From contig NZ_RSFE01000001.1 of NCBI RefSeq assembly GCF_004025325.1, forward strand, positions 1 to 64,000: a DNA stretch of 64,000 bases, in the 5' to 3' direction. Within the stretch, counting starts at the first letter, position 1. Each line of letters begins with the position of its first letter. Below the pieces are notes generated by a model, which worked only from the letters and a program-made list of their open reading frames with translations, had not been told where the DNA came from and made no database searches. The translations under genes were made by a program, and so were the position numbers. Shown one piece after another: positions 1-8,208 of the stretch. Source of the DNA: Pseudidiomarina gelatinasegens. GTDB lineage: Bacteria > Pseudomonadota > Gammaproteobacteria > Enterobacterales > Alteromonadaceae.

Positions 1-27
1 CGATAGCCAGTGCTGTTGTGAGTTGCA

Positions 28-65
28 TAAAAAAATCCGTAGCTAGAATTAACTAACTACGGATT
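28..65 (-). terminator. Rho-independent terminator downstream of the peroxiredoxin gene
   Basis: A 9-bp perfect stem (AATCCGTAG at 34-42 against CTACGGATT at 57-65) with a 14-nt loop is followed on the minus strand by a run of Ts (complement of the A run at 28-33). It lies about 130 bp beyond the peroxiredoxin stop codon and is orientated to end that transcript. Confidence 0.7.
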
Positions 66-150
66 CTGATCCATTGGGAGGATCGGTCAACCGATCGCTA
101 AAACATTTCTTAACTGATCGGCATTAGCCCAAAGGCGACCTTTATTTTTT

Positions 151-184
151 TCGCTTTTTCGAATAACGAATAACGACTAACGCT
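151..184. repeat. Short copy of the CGAATAA-type intergenic repeat
   Basis: The stretch reads TCGCTTTTTC followed by CGAATAACGAATAACG and a degenerate third unit. The same words recur at 14.25 kb, 14.44 kb, 41.4 kb, 43.8 kb and 59.8 kb. This copy is short and lacks the obvious inverted half seen in the larger ones. Nothing else is visible in 66-192. Confidence 0.6.
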
Positions 185-192
185 TTCTGCCT

Positions 193-798
193 TTAAAGCT
201 TGCTAGCGTTCTTAGACAAGTAGTCAGCTACACCTTTCGTGTCAGCCTTCATGCCTTCGTCGCCTTCTTTCCAACCAGCTGGGCATACTTCGCCGTGTTT
301 CTGGTGGAAGTTCAACGCGTCAACTAAACGAATCATTTCGTCGATGTTACGGCCTAATGGTAGGTCGTTTACGATTTGATGACGAACTACGCCGTCTTCG
401 TCAATCAAGAATGACGCACGGAATGCAACGCCAGCTTCTGGGTGCTCAACGTCGTATGCACGGCAGATTGAGTGCTTAACGTCAGCTACCAATGGATACT
501 TAACTTCGCCGATGCCGCCGTCTGCTTCCGCAGTGTTACGCCATGCGTTGTGCGTGAACTGAGAGTCGATACTTACGCCGATTACTTCAACGCCACGCTT
601 CTTGAATTCTGCTAAACGGTGATCAAATGCGATCAGCTCAGATGGGCAAACAAAGGTAAAATCTAATGGATAGAAGAATACTACCGCTTTTTTGCCTTTA
701 ATTTGCTCGTGCAAGTTAAAGTTTTCTACGATTTCGCCTGTTCCCAAAACTGCTGCTGCAGTGAAGTTAGGAGCCTTACGGCCTACTAATACACCCAT
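193..798 (-). CDS. Typical 2-Cys peroxiredoxin (AhpC/Prx1 family)
   Basis: A 201-residue cytosolic thiol peroxidase that reduces H2O2 and organic peroxides. The peroxidatic cysteine is C51 in the FTFVCPSE motif, and the resolving cysteine is C172 in VCPAGW, near the C-terminus as in typical 2-Cys enzymes. The ATG start follows a purine-rich stretch. Length is normal for the Prx1/AhpC family. The partner reductase is not in the window (no ahpF), so reduction probably comes from thioredoxin. The monothiol glutaredoxin gene begins 27 bp upstream on the same strand, so the two are probably cotranscribed. The exact subfamily name (AhpC versus TsaA/PrxC) cannot be settled by eye. Confidence 0.95.
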   Translation of the reverse strand: MGVLVGRKAPNFTAAAVLGTGEIVENFNLHEQIKGKKAVVFFYPLDFTFVCPSELIAFDHRLAEFKKRGVEVIGVSIDSQFTHNAWRNTAEADGGIGEVKYPLVADVKHSICRAYDVEHPEAGVAFRASFLIDEDGVVRHQIVNDLPLGRNIDEMIRLVDALNFHQKHGEVCPAGWKEGDEGMKADTKGVADYLSKNASKL

Positions 799-825
799 GG
801 TTTATCTCCATCTAGTTGTTAAAAT

Positions 826-1164
826 TTAGTCAGCTTCTGGCGCCGGATGACGCGCAGCCACTTCGTTAATTAATTCTTGTAATTCGCCTTTTTGGAACAT
901 TTCCAAAATGATATCACAACCGCCTACCAACTCGCCTTCAACCCACAACTGCGGGAACGTTGGCCAATCGGCATATTTCGGTAATTCAGCGCGAATTTCT
1001 GGATTTTGCAGAATATCCACGAACGCAAACGCTTGGCCACAGCTCATTAAGGCTTGTGACGCTTGCGAAGAGAAGCCGCAACTTGGCAACTTCGGTGAAC
1101 CTTTCATGTACAACAAAATTGGGTTTTCTTCGATTTGTTGCTTAATCTTTTCAACAGTTTCCAT
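826..1164 (-). CDS. grxD: Monothiol glutaredoxin Grx4 (GrxD)
   Basis: A 112-residue single-domain glutaredoxin with the CGFS active site (SCGFSSQ, about residues 28-34) that defines the Grx4/Grx5 class. These proteins bind a [2Fe-2S] cluster with glutathione and act in iron-sulfur cluster delivery. WPTFPQLWVEGELVGGCDI matches the family's GSH-binding cis-Pro loop and glycine pair. Length is typical of E. coli GrxD (115 residues). It sits immediately upstream of the peroxiredoxin gene on the same strand and is divergent from sodB, making a small redox cluster. Confidence 0.96.
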   Translation of the reverse strand: METVEKIKQQIEENPILLYMKGSPKLPSCGFSSQASQALMSCGQAFAFVDILQNPEIRAELPKYADWPTFPQLWVEGELVGGCDIILEMFQKGELQELINEVAARHPAPEAD

Positions 1165-1309
1165 GACTACCTCAGGTATTGAGCGTTCGAAACGGCACGT
1201 ATTTTACCATAATCGTCTATACTTAACAGTCGGCAAAAAGGGTGAAATTCACCCTTGAAATAAACTTTTGTGCCTCAATTTAACTATATAGTGACGGCAT
1301 GTTTCTAAT

Positions 1310-1345
1310 TCAATGGTAAAATGCCATTGATTTCGAAACGTTTCG
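1310..1345. promoter_or_regulatory. Two adjacent palindromes upstream of sodB
   Basis: TCAATGG (1310-1316) and CCATTGA (1324-1330) form a 7-bp inverted repeat with a 7-nt spacer. It is followed by a perfect 12-bp palindrome, CGAAACGTTTCG (1334-1345). The second resembles the GAAACGTTTC core of LacI/PurR-family operators. It ends 54 bp before the sodB start. The identity of any regulator is unknown. The 235-bp grxD/sodB intergenic region must also hold both divergent promoters. Confidence 0.4.
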
Positions 1346-1399
1346 TCTATTTAGAACAGTTTCTAAAAATACCATTCTCAACAACAACGGAGAGTCGAC

Positions 1400-1981
1400 A
1401 TGGCATTTGAATTACCAGCATTGCCTTATGAGAAAAACGCACTTGAACCACATATCTCAGCTGAAACCATCGAGTATCACTATGGTAAGCATCATCAAAC
1501 CTACGTGACCAAGCTGAACGATGCGGTGAAAGGCACCGACATGGAAGGCAAGTCGCTCGAAGACATCATCAAAACAACCAAAGGCGGCGTATTCAACAAC
1601 GCAGCTCAGGTTTGGAACCACACCTTCTATTGGAACTGCTTAAGCCCAAATGGCGGCAGCGAGCCAACAGGTGCGGTTGCTGATGCAATCAACGCTGCTT
1701 TCGGTTCATTTGATAAGTTCAAAGAAGAGTTCAGTGCACAAGCTGCTGGCAACTTCGGTTCAGGCTGGACTTGGTTAGTGAAAAAAGCTGACGGCTCAGT
1801 AGCTATCGTAAACACGAGCAACGCTGAAACCCCACTTACTGATTCATCAGTAACACCAATTTTAACCGTTGATGTGTGGGAACACGCCTACTACATCGAT
1901 TACCGTAACGCGCGTCCTAATTACTTGAACGCGTTCTGGAACTTGGTGAACTGGGACTTTGTTGCGAAAAACTTCGCTTAA
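1400..1981 (+). CDS. sodB: Iron superoxide dismutase
   Basis: A 193-residue Fe/Mn-family superoxide dismutase that converts superoxide to H2O2 and O2 in the cytosol. The metal-ligand motifs are present: the early HxxxYV (GKHHQTYV), [13 protein letters not shown], and [13 protein letters not shown]. The Ala-Gln-Val-Trp pattern in the second motif fits the Fe-type enzyme, and length equals that of E. coli SodB (193). A GGAGAG Shine-Dalgarno sits just before the ATG. A strong terminator follows directly, so the gene is monocistronic. The palindromes upstream suggest specific control. Confidence 0.97.
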   Translation: MAFELPALPYEKNALEPHISAETIEYHYGKHHQTYVTKLNDAVKGTDMEGKSLEDIIKTTKGGVFNNAAQVWNHTFYWNCLSPNGGSEPTGAVADAINAAFGSFDKFKEEFSAQAAGNFGSGWTWLVKKADGSVAIVNTSNAETPLTDSSVTPILTVDVWEHAYYIDYRNARPNYLNAFWNLVNWDFVAKNFA

Positions 1982-1994
1982 GTCTTAATCCTCT

Positions 1995-2031
1995 AAAACG
2001 GCCAATACCGATTAGGTATTGGCCGTTTTTT
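1995..2031 (+). terminator. Rho-independent terminator after sodB
   Basis: A 15-bp perfect stem with a 5-nt loop: the left arm 1995-2009 ends in GGCCAATACC and the right arm 2015-2029 begins GGTATTGGCC, followed by a T run. The A-rich left flank makes it possibly bidirectional. Confidence 0.9.
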
Positions 2032-2114
2032 ATTCTCCCTTTCTGATCAATATCCTTGTAAACGCCGTAATCATCCCCACTTATGTTGTACAACTTAATA
2101 CCAAGTGAGGGCTT

Positions 2115-3191
2115 ATGTTTATTGATGTACCCAATCGTTTTACCGTAGCGCCAATGACGCGCACCAGCGCTGATGAGCATGGCGTGCCAACCGAGCTGAT
2201 GGGCGACTACTACGAGCGTTTCGCCAAAGGTGGCTTCGGTTTGGTGATTACTGAGGGTGTTTACACCGATGACCGCGCCTCGCAAGGCTATGCGAATCAA
2301 CCCGGTATCATGAACGCCGTTCAAGCCGACGCGTGGCGCGGCATTGTCGAACGCATTCATGCGGCCGGCAGTAAGGCAATTATGCAGTTAATGCACGCTG
2401 GTGCACAAATGCAGCACAACAACTATGTTGACCAACCCATTGCACCCAGCGCCGTGCAACCCAAAGGTGAGCCATTAAGCCTATACGGCGACGTACCCGG
2501 GTGGTTAGAGCCCACAGAGGCCACACAAAGCGATCTTGAACATGCACTGAACGGGTTTGTTGCCTCAGCTAAAAAAGCGCAAGAAATAGGTTTTGACGGC
2601 GTTGAGTTACATGCCGCCAATGGTTACTTGCTGAATGAATTTCTTAGCACCCACTTTAACCAGCGCAACGATGAGTTTGGTGGCTCGCTAGACAAACGCA
2701 TTGATTACGTTGAGCAAGTAGTTCGCGCAGTTCGTGCAGCCGTAAGCGATGATTTTGTGGTTGGCATACGTATTGGTCAAATCACCGTAACCGACAACGA
2801 CTATCAATGGCCTGAAGGCGAAACTGCCGCAGTGAAACTGGTGCGCGTTCTCGCAGAAGCCGGTGTGGACTTTATTCATACCACAGACACCACAGTTGAC
2901 CGCAAACCATTTGCGAACGGCAGTGAGAAAACGCTGGCTGAAGTAGTTGCCACCGAAACGAACGTCGGCCTCATCATTAATGGTGGCATTGATGAGGCCA
3001 ATTACGCGGACTATGCCGCGCAATTTCCGAATGCGTTACTGGCGTTAGGTAAGAAAGCATTGGCGAACCCTGATTTTCCAGAGCGCTTTAAAGCAGGCGA
3101 CACCTTGGCCGATTTAGACTTTCAAATGTTGCTGCCAAAAGCCACGTTAGAGAACGAGTGGAAATGGCGGGCTGAACAAGGCGTCGAATAA
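2115..3191 (+). CDS. Old-yellow-enzyme family NADH:flavin oxidoreductase / alkene reductase
   Basis: A 358-residue FMN-dependent TIM-barrel oxidoreductase. The N-terminus VPNRFTVAPMTR is the family's first strand and loop. HAANGYLLNEFLS holds the substrate-binding His/Asn pair, and NQRNDEFGGSLDKR follows it. LIINGGI near residue 296 is the FMN phosphate-binding strand. The N-terminus is short (only six residues before NRF), but no better upstream start exists in frame, and GTGAGGG provides a ribosome site. The physiological substrate is unknown; relatives reduce activated alkenes, quinones or nitro compounds. It is a single gene between sodB and fadR, convergent with fadR. Confidence 0.9.
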   Translation: MFIDVPNRFTVAPMTRTSADEHGVPTELMGDYYERFAKGGFGLVITEGVYTDDRASQGYANQPGIMNAVQADAWRGIVERIHAAGSKAIMQLMHAGAQMQHNNYVDQPIAPSAVQPKGEPLSLYGDVPGWLEPTEATQSDLEHALNGFVASAKKAQEIGFDGVELHAANGYLLNEFLSTHFNQRNDEFGGSLDKRIDYVEQVVRAVRAAVSDDFVVGIRIGQITVTDNDYQWPEGETAAVKLVRVLAEAGVDFIHTTDTTVDRKPFANGSEKTLAEVVATETNVGLIINGGIDEANYADYAAQFPNALLALGKKALANPDFPERFKAGDTLADLDFQMLLPKATLENEWKWRAEQGVE

Positions 3192-3241
3192 TACTGTAGG
3201 CCGGATAGCTTGGCGCGGATAACTTTGGTTACTCGACCAGG

Positions 3242-3952
3242 TTATTCGACCAGGTTATCCGGAATGTCTCCACGCATACTGTGCCAGATGCGGCCAGACT
3301 GGTAACCGTATTCTCGTACTAACATAACTGCATCATCACGGCGCGAATCTGCCGCCATTTCACCTAAGTCAGCGTAGTATTTACGTGCCAATTTACGCGC
3401 ATCAGCATTCGAAAAGTAGAAGTTACCAATCCGCGAATACAGCCCTTTGAAGCCATTCAGAACCAATACGTATATCGGGTTACCCGAAGCAAAAGCTAAA
3501 TCGTGATTCAGACGGTAGTCATACTGACTAAATGCTTCTGCCGTATCGTCAAGTGTTTCGGCTTCTTTGAGCAGCTCAACCACTTTTTCAGAAGCATTAC
3601 GAACGGCCTGACGAATGTAGATGGCGCTGATATTGGTGCGCGCCGATAACAGCTGATCGACCAATTCTGGCATGCCGTCTTCATCGAGGCGCGCAAGGGT
3701 TTCAAGAATATTAAGCCCTGAAGTTTCCCAGAAGTTATTCACTCGCGTTGGTTTGCCGTGTTGAATGGTCAACCAGCCATCACGCGCTAAACGCTGCAAT
3801 ACTTCGCGCAGTGTTGTACGTGTTACCCCAATAAGCTCAGACAGTTCGCGTTCCGCCGGCAAGATGGTGCCAGGAGCAAAGTGTCCATTCCAGATTGATT
3901 TTACAATGTATTCTTCGGCAAAACCTGCTGGACTTTGTGCCTTGATTATCAT
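3242..3952 (-). CDS. fadR: Fatty-acid metabolism regulator FadR (GntR family)
   Basis: A 236-residue GntR/FadR-family regulator. Residues about 1-75 form the winged helix-turn-helix ([32 protein letters not shown], then the wing IQHGKPTRV). The rest is the all-helical acyl-CoA-binding domain with the FadR-type linker [15 protein letters not shown]. By family knowledge it represses beta-oxidation genes, activates unsaturated fatty-acid synthesis genes, and is released by long-chain acyl-CoA. A candidate FadR operator lies 107 bp upstream, so autoregulation is possible. At the stop codon a 13-bp segment is tandemly duplicated (about 3228-3253). It is convergent with the reductase gene and divergent from dsbB. 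Confidence 0.95.
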   Translation of the reverse strand: MIIKAQSPAGFAEEYIVKSIWNGHFAPGTILPAERELSELIGVTRTTLREVLQRLARDGWLTIQHGKPTRVNNFWETSGLNILETLARLDEDGMPELVDQLLSARTNISAIYIRQAVRNASEKVVELLKEAETLDDTAEAFSQYDYRLNHDLAFASGNPIYVLVLNGFKGLYSRIGNFYFSNADARKLARKYYADLGEMAADSRRDDAVMLVREYGYQSGRIWHSMRGDIPDNLVE

Positions 3953-4058
3953 GAAGTGGCCTGTGTTTTGAATAACGTTACCTACTTAGAAAGCCCTATA
4001 TTGAAGCAGATAGGGTTGCTATTTGTCATATACCGAAAACCGATTCTAGCAGGCTTTT

Positions 4059-4075
4059 CAATGGTCGGACAAGTT
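4059..4075 (+). promoter_or_regulatory. Candidate FadR operator between fadR and dsbB
   Basis: The 17-mer CAATGGTCGGACAAGTT closely resembles known E. coli FadR sites; the fabA site contains GATCGGACTTGTT and the consensus core is TGGTCnGAC. It shares TGGTCGGA with two further sites in this window, before fadD and before the fabH-like gene. It lies between the divergent fadR and dsbB genes, so it may serve fadR itself. Confidence 0.55.
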
Positions 4076-4161
4076 TTGTAAAGCTTCTTAACCTAATCTT
4101 ATCGACAATTAAATACTGCTCAGGTAAGGTTCTGAACAATTTACTCTAACTTGGTGATTCT

Positions 4162-4683
4162 ATGTTCACTTTTCTTGCCAAACTCCCTTCTCAGCGCGGT
4201 GCTTGGGCATTGCTTGCAGCCTCTTGCTTTGCATTGTTAGGTGGCGCGTTATTTTTTCAGTACCAATTAGGTCTGGAGCCGTGCGTAAAATGCATCTATC
4301 AACGCACTGCGGTGCTCGCCATTGGCTTACTTGCGTTAGTGCCTACGGTCGCACCACAGGCGCTCATTGCGCGCTTAGTGGGCTATTTAGGCTGGTTCAC
4401 AGCGTCAGTGTGGGGCTGGCTGATTGCCACCGAGCATCTTGAAGTACAGAATTCAGAAAACTCATGGTTTATTGTATGTGATACGTTCCCAAACTTTCCA
4501 AGCTGGATGCCCTTGCACGAGTGGTTCCCAAGCTTTTTTGCAGCACCAGGACAGTGCGGCGAAATTGACTGGCAATTCGCAGGGCTGAGCATGCCGGGTT
4601 GGATGCAAATCATCTTCGCAAGTTACGCGGTAGTCGCAGTTGTCGTTATCGCGGCCCGCGTGATTAAACTGCGAAAGCTGTAA
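4162..4683 (+). CDS. dsbB: Disulfide bond formation protein DsbB
   Basis: A 173-residue inner-membrane quinone reductase that reoxidises periplasmic DsbA. Four hydrophobic segments are visible. The first periplasmic cysteine pair is C41/C44 (CVKC) followed by the YQR of the quinone site. The second pair lies in the second periplasmic loop (WFIVCDTFP and PGQCGEIDW). Length agrees with E. coli DsbB (176). It is divergent from fadR and convergent with ycgN, whose stop codon lies directly after the dsbB stop. No DsbA gene is in the window. Confidence 0.95.
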   Translation: MFTFLAKLPSQRGAWALLAASCFALLGGALFFQYQLGLEPCVKCIYQRTAVLAIGLLALVPTVAPQALIARLVGYLGWFTASVWGWLIATEHLEVQNSENSWFIVCDTFPNFPSWMPLHEWFPSFFAAPGQCGEIDWQFAGLSMPGWMQIIFASYAVVAVVVIAARVIKLRKL

Positions 4684-5142
4684 TTAGTCGATATCGTTGA
4701 GTGGCCAGGTGACAATTCGTAACTCAAGCTCTTCTTCAACATAGTCTTCAGATTCGACCAGGCCAGCAGCACTCATACCCGCTGCTAACATGGGCCCGCG
4801 TGAGCCATTGTGGTTCAGCGGGTGCCAACTGGGAATGCCGCGCCCTTCAGCCAAGCGCCGATACGCACAACTGGTGGGCATGTAATCCAATTCGTTTACG
4901 TTATCTGGGGTTATCACCACGCAGTCGGGCACATGCTCTTTGCGGTTGGCATAATCGGAACATAAACCGGTTTTTGTATCCAGCAAGCGGCAGCTCACAT
5001 CAGTATATTGAATAACTTCCTGCGCGTCGTCTTCGTCGATCAACTTGTGCAAGCAGCATTTTCCGCACCCATCACAGAGAGATTCCCACTCGGCGTGAGT
5101 CATTTCTTGCAGTGATTTTTGTTCCCAGAATTTGGTGGTCAT
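4684..5142 (-). CDS. ycgN: UPF0260 cysteine-cluster protein YcgN
   Basis: A 152-residue protein of the YcgN/YkgJ CxxCxxCC cluster group. The signature is CDGCGKCCLHKL at about residues 23-34, followed by further conserved cysteines (SCRLLD, GLCSDY, DCVVITPD, SCAYRRLAEGR). The cysteines suggest an iron-sulfur or zinc site, but the function is unestablished. It overlaps the ycgM stop/start by 4 bp (ATGA) and is the last gene of the fadD-rnd-ycgL-transglycosylase-ycgM-ycgN array, the same neighbourhood (ycgL, ycgM, ycgN) seen in enterobacteria. Confidence 0.93.
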   Translation of the reverse strand: MTTKFWEQKSLQEMTHAEWESLCDGCGKCCLHKLIDEDDAQEVIQYTDVSCRLLDTKTGLCSDYANRKEHVPDCVVITPDNVNELDYMPTSCAYRRLAEGRGIPSWHPLNHNGSRGPMLAAGMSAAGLVESEDYVEEELELRIVTWPLNDID

Positions 5143-5786
5143 TGGCTGCTAACAACGCCCGACCATTGCCAGTGCCGTTCACCTTGGCGCAATTGCAATT
5201 GCAATTGATCACCTAATGCGAGAGCTGCGACACCTGCTGGCGTACCCGTTAGCACAATGTCACCGGGTTCTAGCGTAAATTGCTGACTGATATCGGCCAA
5301 TAAATCCGCCATAGCGAAGATCATTTGGCTGCTATTGCCCTGCTGACGTAGCTCGCCATTCACTGACAAGCTGATTTCAAACGGCGATTCATTTTCTGCG
5401 TCAAATTCTGACGCAGGAATCATCTCGCTCAACACACAGGAGCCATCAAAAGCTTTTGCCCGCTCCCACGGTTGGCCTTGTGCCTTAAGTTCACTTTGCA
5501 CTTGGCGCAGGGTTAAATCCAACGCCACGCCATACCCAACCACCGCCTGCATCGCATCTGCTGAATCTGCTTTGCGTAAGGTTTTACCAATATAAAGCGC
5601 CAACTCAATTTCGTGCTGGCATTCCCCCTGCCCCATGGGAATGGTTACTTCCGGAAGGTAGGTTATTGCGGATGGCGGTTTAATAAATAGCAGCGGCCGT
5701 GTCGGCAACGGATTATTGAGTTCGGCGGCGTGGGCAACATAATTGCGGCCCACGCACACGATTTTAGAAGGGCGTTGCGGCGTCAT
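5139..5786 (-). CDS. ycgM: Fumarylacetoacetate hydrolase-family protein YcgM
   Basis: A 215-residue FAH-fold hydrolase or decarboxylase. The metal-binding acids are visible in CQHEIELALYIGK (two Glu) and VALDLTLRQVQ (Asp), and GDIVLTGTPAGV is the family's C-terminal signature. Bacterial relatives include acylpyruvases and oxaloacetate decarboxylases; the substrate here cannot be read from sequence. It ends overlapping ycgN by 4 bp and starts 3 bp after the lytic transglycosylase stop, so it is cotranscribed. Confidence 0.92.
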   Translation of the reverse strand: MTPQRPSKIVCVGRNYVAHAAELNNPLPTRPLLFIKPPSAITYLPEVTIPMGQGECQHEIELALYIGKTLRKADSADAMQAVVGYGVALDLTLRQVQSELKAQGQPWERAKAFDGSCVLSEMIPASEFDAENESPFEISLSVNGELRQQGNSSQMIFAMADLLADISQQFTLEPGDIVLTGTPAGVAALALGDQLQLQLRQGERHWQWSGVVSSQ

Positions 5787-5789
5787 AAG

Positions 5790-6791
5790 TTACGAACGCG
5801 GAAAGCGAATACGATCAGACAAATAACCAACGGCCGCTACAAAGTAATGTGAGCGGTTCCAACGCATTAAGGCATCGTAGTTATTGTAAGCCAAAAATAC
5901 CCGGCCTTGCTTATCGTCTGGGATAACAACAGACGCTTCAATGTCGTCACGCACTGGCAAATCAGAACCGTCATAGCGGCGCACACCAAGTTCTTGCCAT
6001 TCAGCCAGCGACTTCTTCACCTTCAGCGAAGCTAAGTCACCATCAAAATTTTCCGGAATCAGAACCTGACGGCCCCAGGTTACGTCATCACGCCAGCCCA
6101 CTGACTTCAAATAGTTTGCGGCTGAGGCAAATACATCGCCCATTGAGCCCCAAATGTCTTTGCGACCATCGCCGTCATAATCCACGGCATAAGCCATGAA
6201 CGAGCTTGGCATAAACTGCGCTTGCCCCATGGCACCGGCCCACGACCCTTTCATTTGATCAATCTCAATGTGACCTTCTTCCACAATGGTCAGCGCATGC
6301 CAGAGTTCTTTCTTGAAAAACTCTTCACGGCGGCCTTCGTAGGCCATAGTGGTTAGTGCTGAAATTACATCCATACCACCGGTGAATGAACCAAAATTGG
6401 TTTCAATGCCCCACAACGCCACAATGAAGCGTGGCTGCACACCGTATTCGGCGCCAATTTCTTCAAGCAAATCTTGATGCTTTTCAAACATCTCAACGGC
6501 TTTCTTGGCTTTCCATTCCGGCACCGCACGCGGCAGATAGGTGTCTAAAGTGAGTTTAAATTCAGGTTGGTTGCGGTCAGCTTTTACTGAGCGCTGATAG
6601 AACTCGGCGTTGGCAAAGGCTGTTTCCAAGGTGCTTTCGCTGTAACCGTCGGCTAAGGCTTCTTTCTTAATGGCCTCAACGTAGGCCGCAAATCCTTCTG
6701 GACCTCTTTCCTCAGTGGTTTCCTGAGCGAGCAAGATTGGCGACGCCAACAACACAACCGCAGATAATAACGTACGGACTACTTGATTCAT
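5790..6791 (-). CDS. Periplasmic lytic murein transglycosylase, MltB/SltB family
   Basis: A 333-residue family-3 (MltB-type) lytic transglycosylase that cleaves the MurNAc-GlcNAc bond to form anhydromuropeptides. The catalytic Glu is in ALWGIETNFGSF. AMGQAQFMPSSFMAYAVDYDGDGRKDIW is the family's substrate and EF-hand-like segment. A signal peptide is evident (about residues 1-22, ending LAQ), but there is no lipobox cysteine. The enzyme is therefore probably soluble periplasmic rather than an outer-membrane lipoprotein like E. coli MltB. It overlaps ycgL by 4 bp. AmpG, which imports its products, is encoded at 45.6 kb. Confidence 0.92.
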   Translation of the reverse strand: MNQVVRTLLSAVVLLASPILLAQETTEERGPEGFAAYVEAIKKEALADGYSESTLETAFANAEFYQRSVKADRNQPEFKLTLDTYLPRAVPEWKAKKAVEMFEKHQDLLEEIGAEYGVQPRFIVALWGIETNFGSFTGGMDVISALTTMAYEGRREEFFKKELWHALTIVEEGHIEIDQMKGSWAGAMGQAQFMPSSFMAYAVDYDGDGRKDIWGSMGDVFASAANYLKSVGWRDDVTWGRQVLIPENFDGDLASLKVKKSLAEWQELGVRRYDGSDLPVRDDIEASVVIPDDKQGRVFLAYNNYDALMRWNRSHYFVAAVGYLSDRIRFPRS

Positions 6792-7069
6792 GACGCAGAC
6801 TCCTGTTGTTGTTTCTTATGCGCATCCAATAAATTAGCTTCTTTCGGAGGCATTTGTAGGTAAAATCCCGATTCGTTCAGGTGCTTGGTAAGTTCTTCCA
6901 TGCTTAAACGAGCAAACTTGCGCTCAGGTTTCAGCGCAACCGTCATTACATGTATAGGTTGACCAAAACTTTGCTGTAAAGGTTCAGGGATTTTTGTAAA
7001 GTCCGCCGGGTGCGGCATATACAAATACGTGTCAGCCCTTCGCGGACTGCGATAAATCGCACACAACAT
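6788..7069 (-). CDS. ycgL: YcgL-domain protein
   Basis: A 93-residue small cytosolic protein with the YcgL signature: CAIYRSPRRADTYLY at the N-terminus and LNESGFYLQMPP near the C-terminus. Function is unknown in the family. It overlaps the downstream transglycosylase start by 4 bp (ATGA) and follows rnd by 2 bp, so translation is likely coupled. The rnd-ycgL neighbourhood is conserved in many gammaproteobacteria. Confidence 0.93.
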   Translation of the reverse strand: MLCAIYRSPRRADTYLYMPHPADFTKIPEPLQQSFGQPIHVMTVALKPERKFARLSMEELTKHLNESGFYLQMPPKEANLLDAHKKQQQESAS

Positions 7070-7071
7070 GC

Positions 7072-8205
7072 TTAACGATCTCGCTTAAAAATAGCTTCCA
7101 AAGATGTCTTCAGCTTAGCCCCACGCCAGTCAGTGTACAAGTCAGGTGGTGACAGGTCAGACTTGGCCTGTTCAGGAATTTGCCATTCCCAATGAATAAC
7201 ATCATTAATTTGGCGACGCGAAGCAATCATGCCAGGTTCCACTTGCAAGGTTTTCGCCAACGCAGCAACCTGTTGTTTAATCGCGTTAAATACCGGCTTA
7301 TAGCCACGCATATCGGTTAAGCGTTCCATTTGCTTGGGTAGGTCGGTGCTCGCTTGGCCAGTTCGCACCGCCGCCAGCAATGAATCTCCCGCATAACGAA
7401 TGGTTACCGGCGATAAATCAGTAATGCCACGTAAGTGACCCATATTCTGTGGCATGCGGCGCGCTAGCTCTAATAACGTATGGTCTTTCGCAACAAAGCC
7501 TAGCGGAATGTCTGATTTTTGCGCCCGGTCTAAACGCCACACCATCAACTCACGTAATACTGCCAGTTGTTGTGGATCACATTGCCATGCGTTTCCGAAA
7601 AACAAATACAGCCACATAGGTGGTGTTGTCTGCGCACGTTTTGCGACCTGCAGTGCACTTTCAGCTTCCACCAGAGCGAGCTTTTCAGCGTTCAACTCGG
7701 CCCGCAAACGCGGATAGATGTCGTGTAAATAGAACACATCCGCTGCCGCGTAATCCAGCTGCTCTGCCGCGAGCGGTCGTTGCAGCCAATCGGTACGCGA
7801 CTGGGATTTATCCAATTCAACATCGTAATAATGTTTAACCATGGCCGCATAACCCATTGCGTCACCGATACCGGCAAACGCAGCCGCAATTTGCGTGTCA
7901 AAAATGTGTGTTGGAATTTGGCCCATGTTTTGCGCCAGAATTTCATAGTCCTCGCCGCCTGCGTGAATCACCACGTGCACGTTCGGATCTTTCAATAGCT
8001 GCCAAAATGGTTCGAGATCAATGCCCGCAACGGGGTCGATTAGCACCATCTGTTCACCTGCACGAACCTGCACCAGGCCCAACCGGGCATAATAGGTTCG
8101 GGTACGAACAAATTCAGTATCTAGAGCAAGGTATGGCGCTTGCCGAGCTTGCTCACAAAATGCGAGCAAGTCGGCGTTAGAGGTAATAACCTGAAATGGA
8201 AGCAT
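7072..8205 (-). CDS. rnd: Ribonuclease D
   Basis: A 377-residue 3'-5' exoribonuclease that trims tRNA and other small RNA 3' ends. The DEDDy active site is visible: ALDTEFVRTRTYY (Asp, Glu), VIHAGGEDYEIL (Asp), and LDYAAADVFYLHDIYPRL (Tyr, Asp). HRDC-type helical repeats follow, with PLGFVAKDHTLLELARRMP typical of the first one. Length matches E. coli RNase D (375). The start lies 3 bp from the fadD stop, so it is probably cotranscribed with fadD, as in E. coli. Confidence 0.96.
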   Translation of the reverse strand: MLPFQVITSNADLLAFCEQARQAPYLALDTEFVRTRTYYARLGLVQVRAGEQMVLIDPVAGIDLEPFWQLLKDPNVHVVIHAGGEDYEILAQNMGQIPTHIFDTQIAAAFAGIGDAMGYAAMVKHYYDVELDKSQSRTDWLQRPLAAEQLDYAAADVFYLHDIYPRLRAELNAEKLALVEAESALQVAKRAQTTPPMWLYLFFGNAWQCDPQQLAVLRELMVWRLDRAQKSDIPLGFVAKDHTLLELARRMPQNMGHLRGITDLSPVTIRYAGDSLLAAVRTGQASTDLPKQMERLTDMRGYKPVFNAIKQQVAALAKTLQVEPGMIASRRQINDVIHWEWQIPEQAKSDLSPPDLYTDWRGAKLKTSLEAIFKRDR

Positions 8206-8208
8206 GCG

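Noticed and set aside
2423-2620. Minus-strand frames inside the reductase gene and similar antisense frames elsewhere
   Set aside because: They lie opposite well-supported genes, have no family resemblance or ribosome site, and follow from codon bias.
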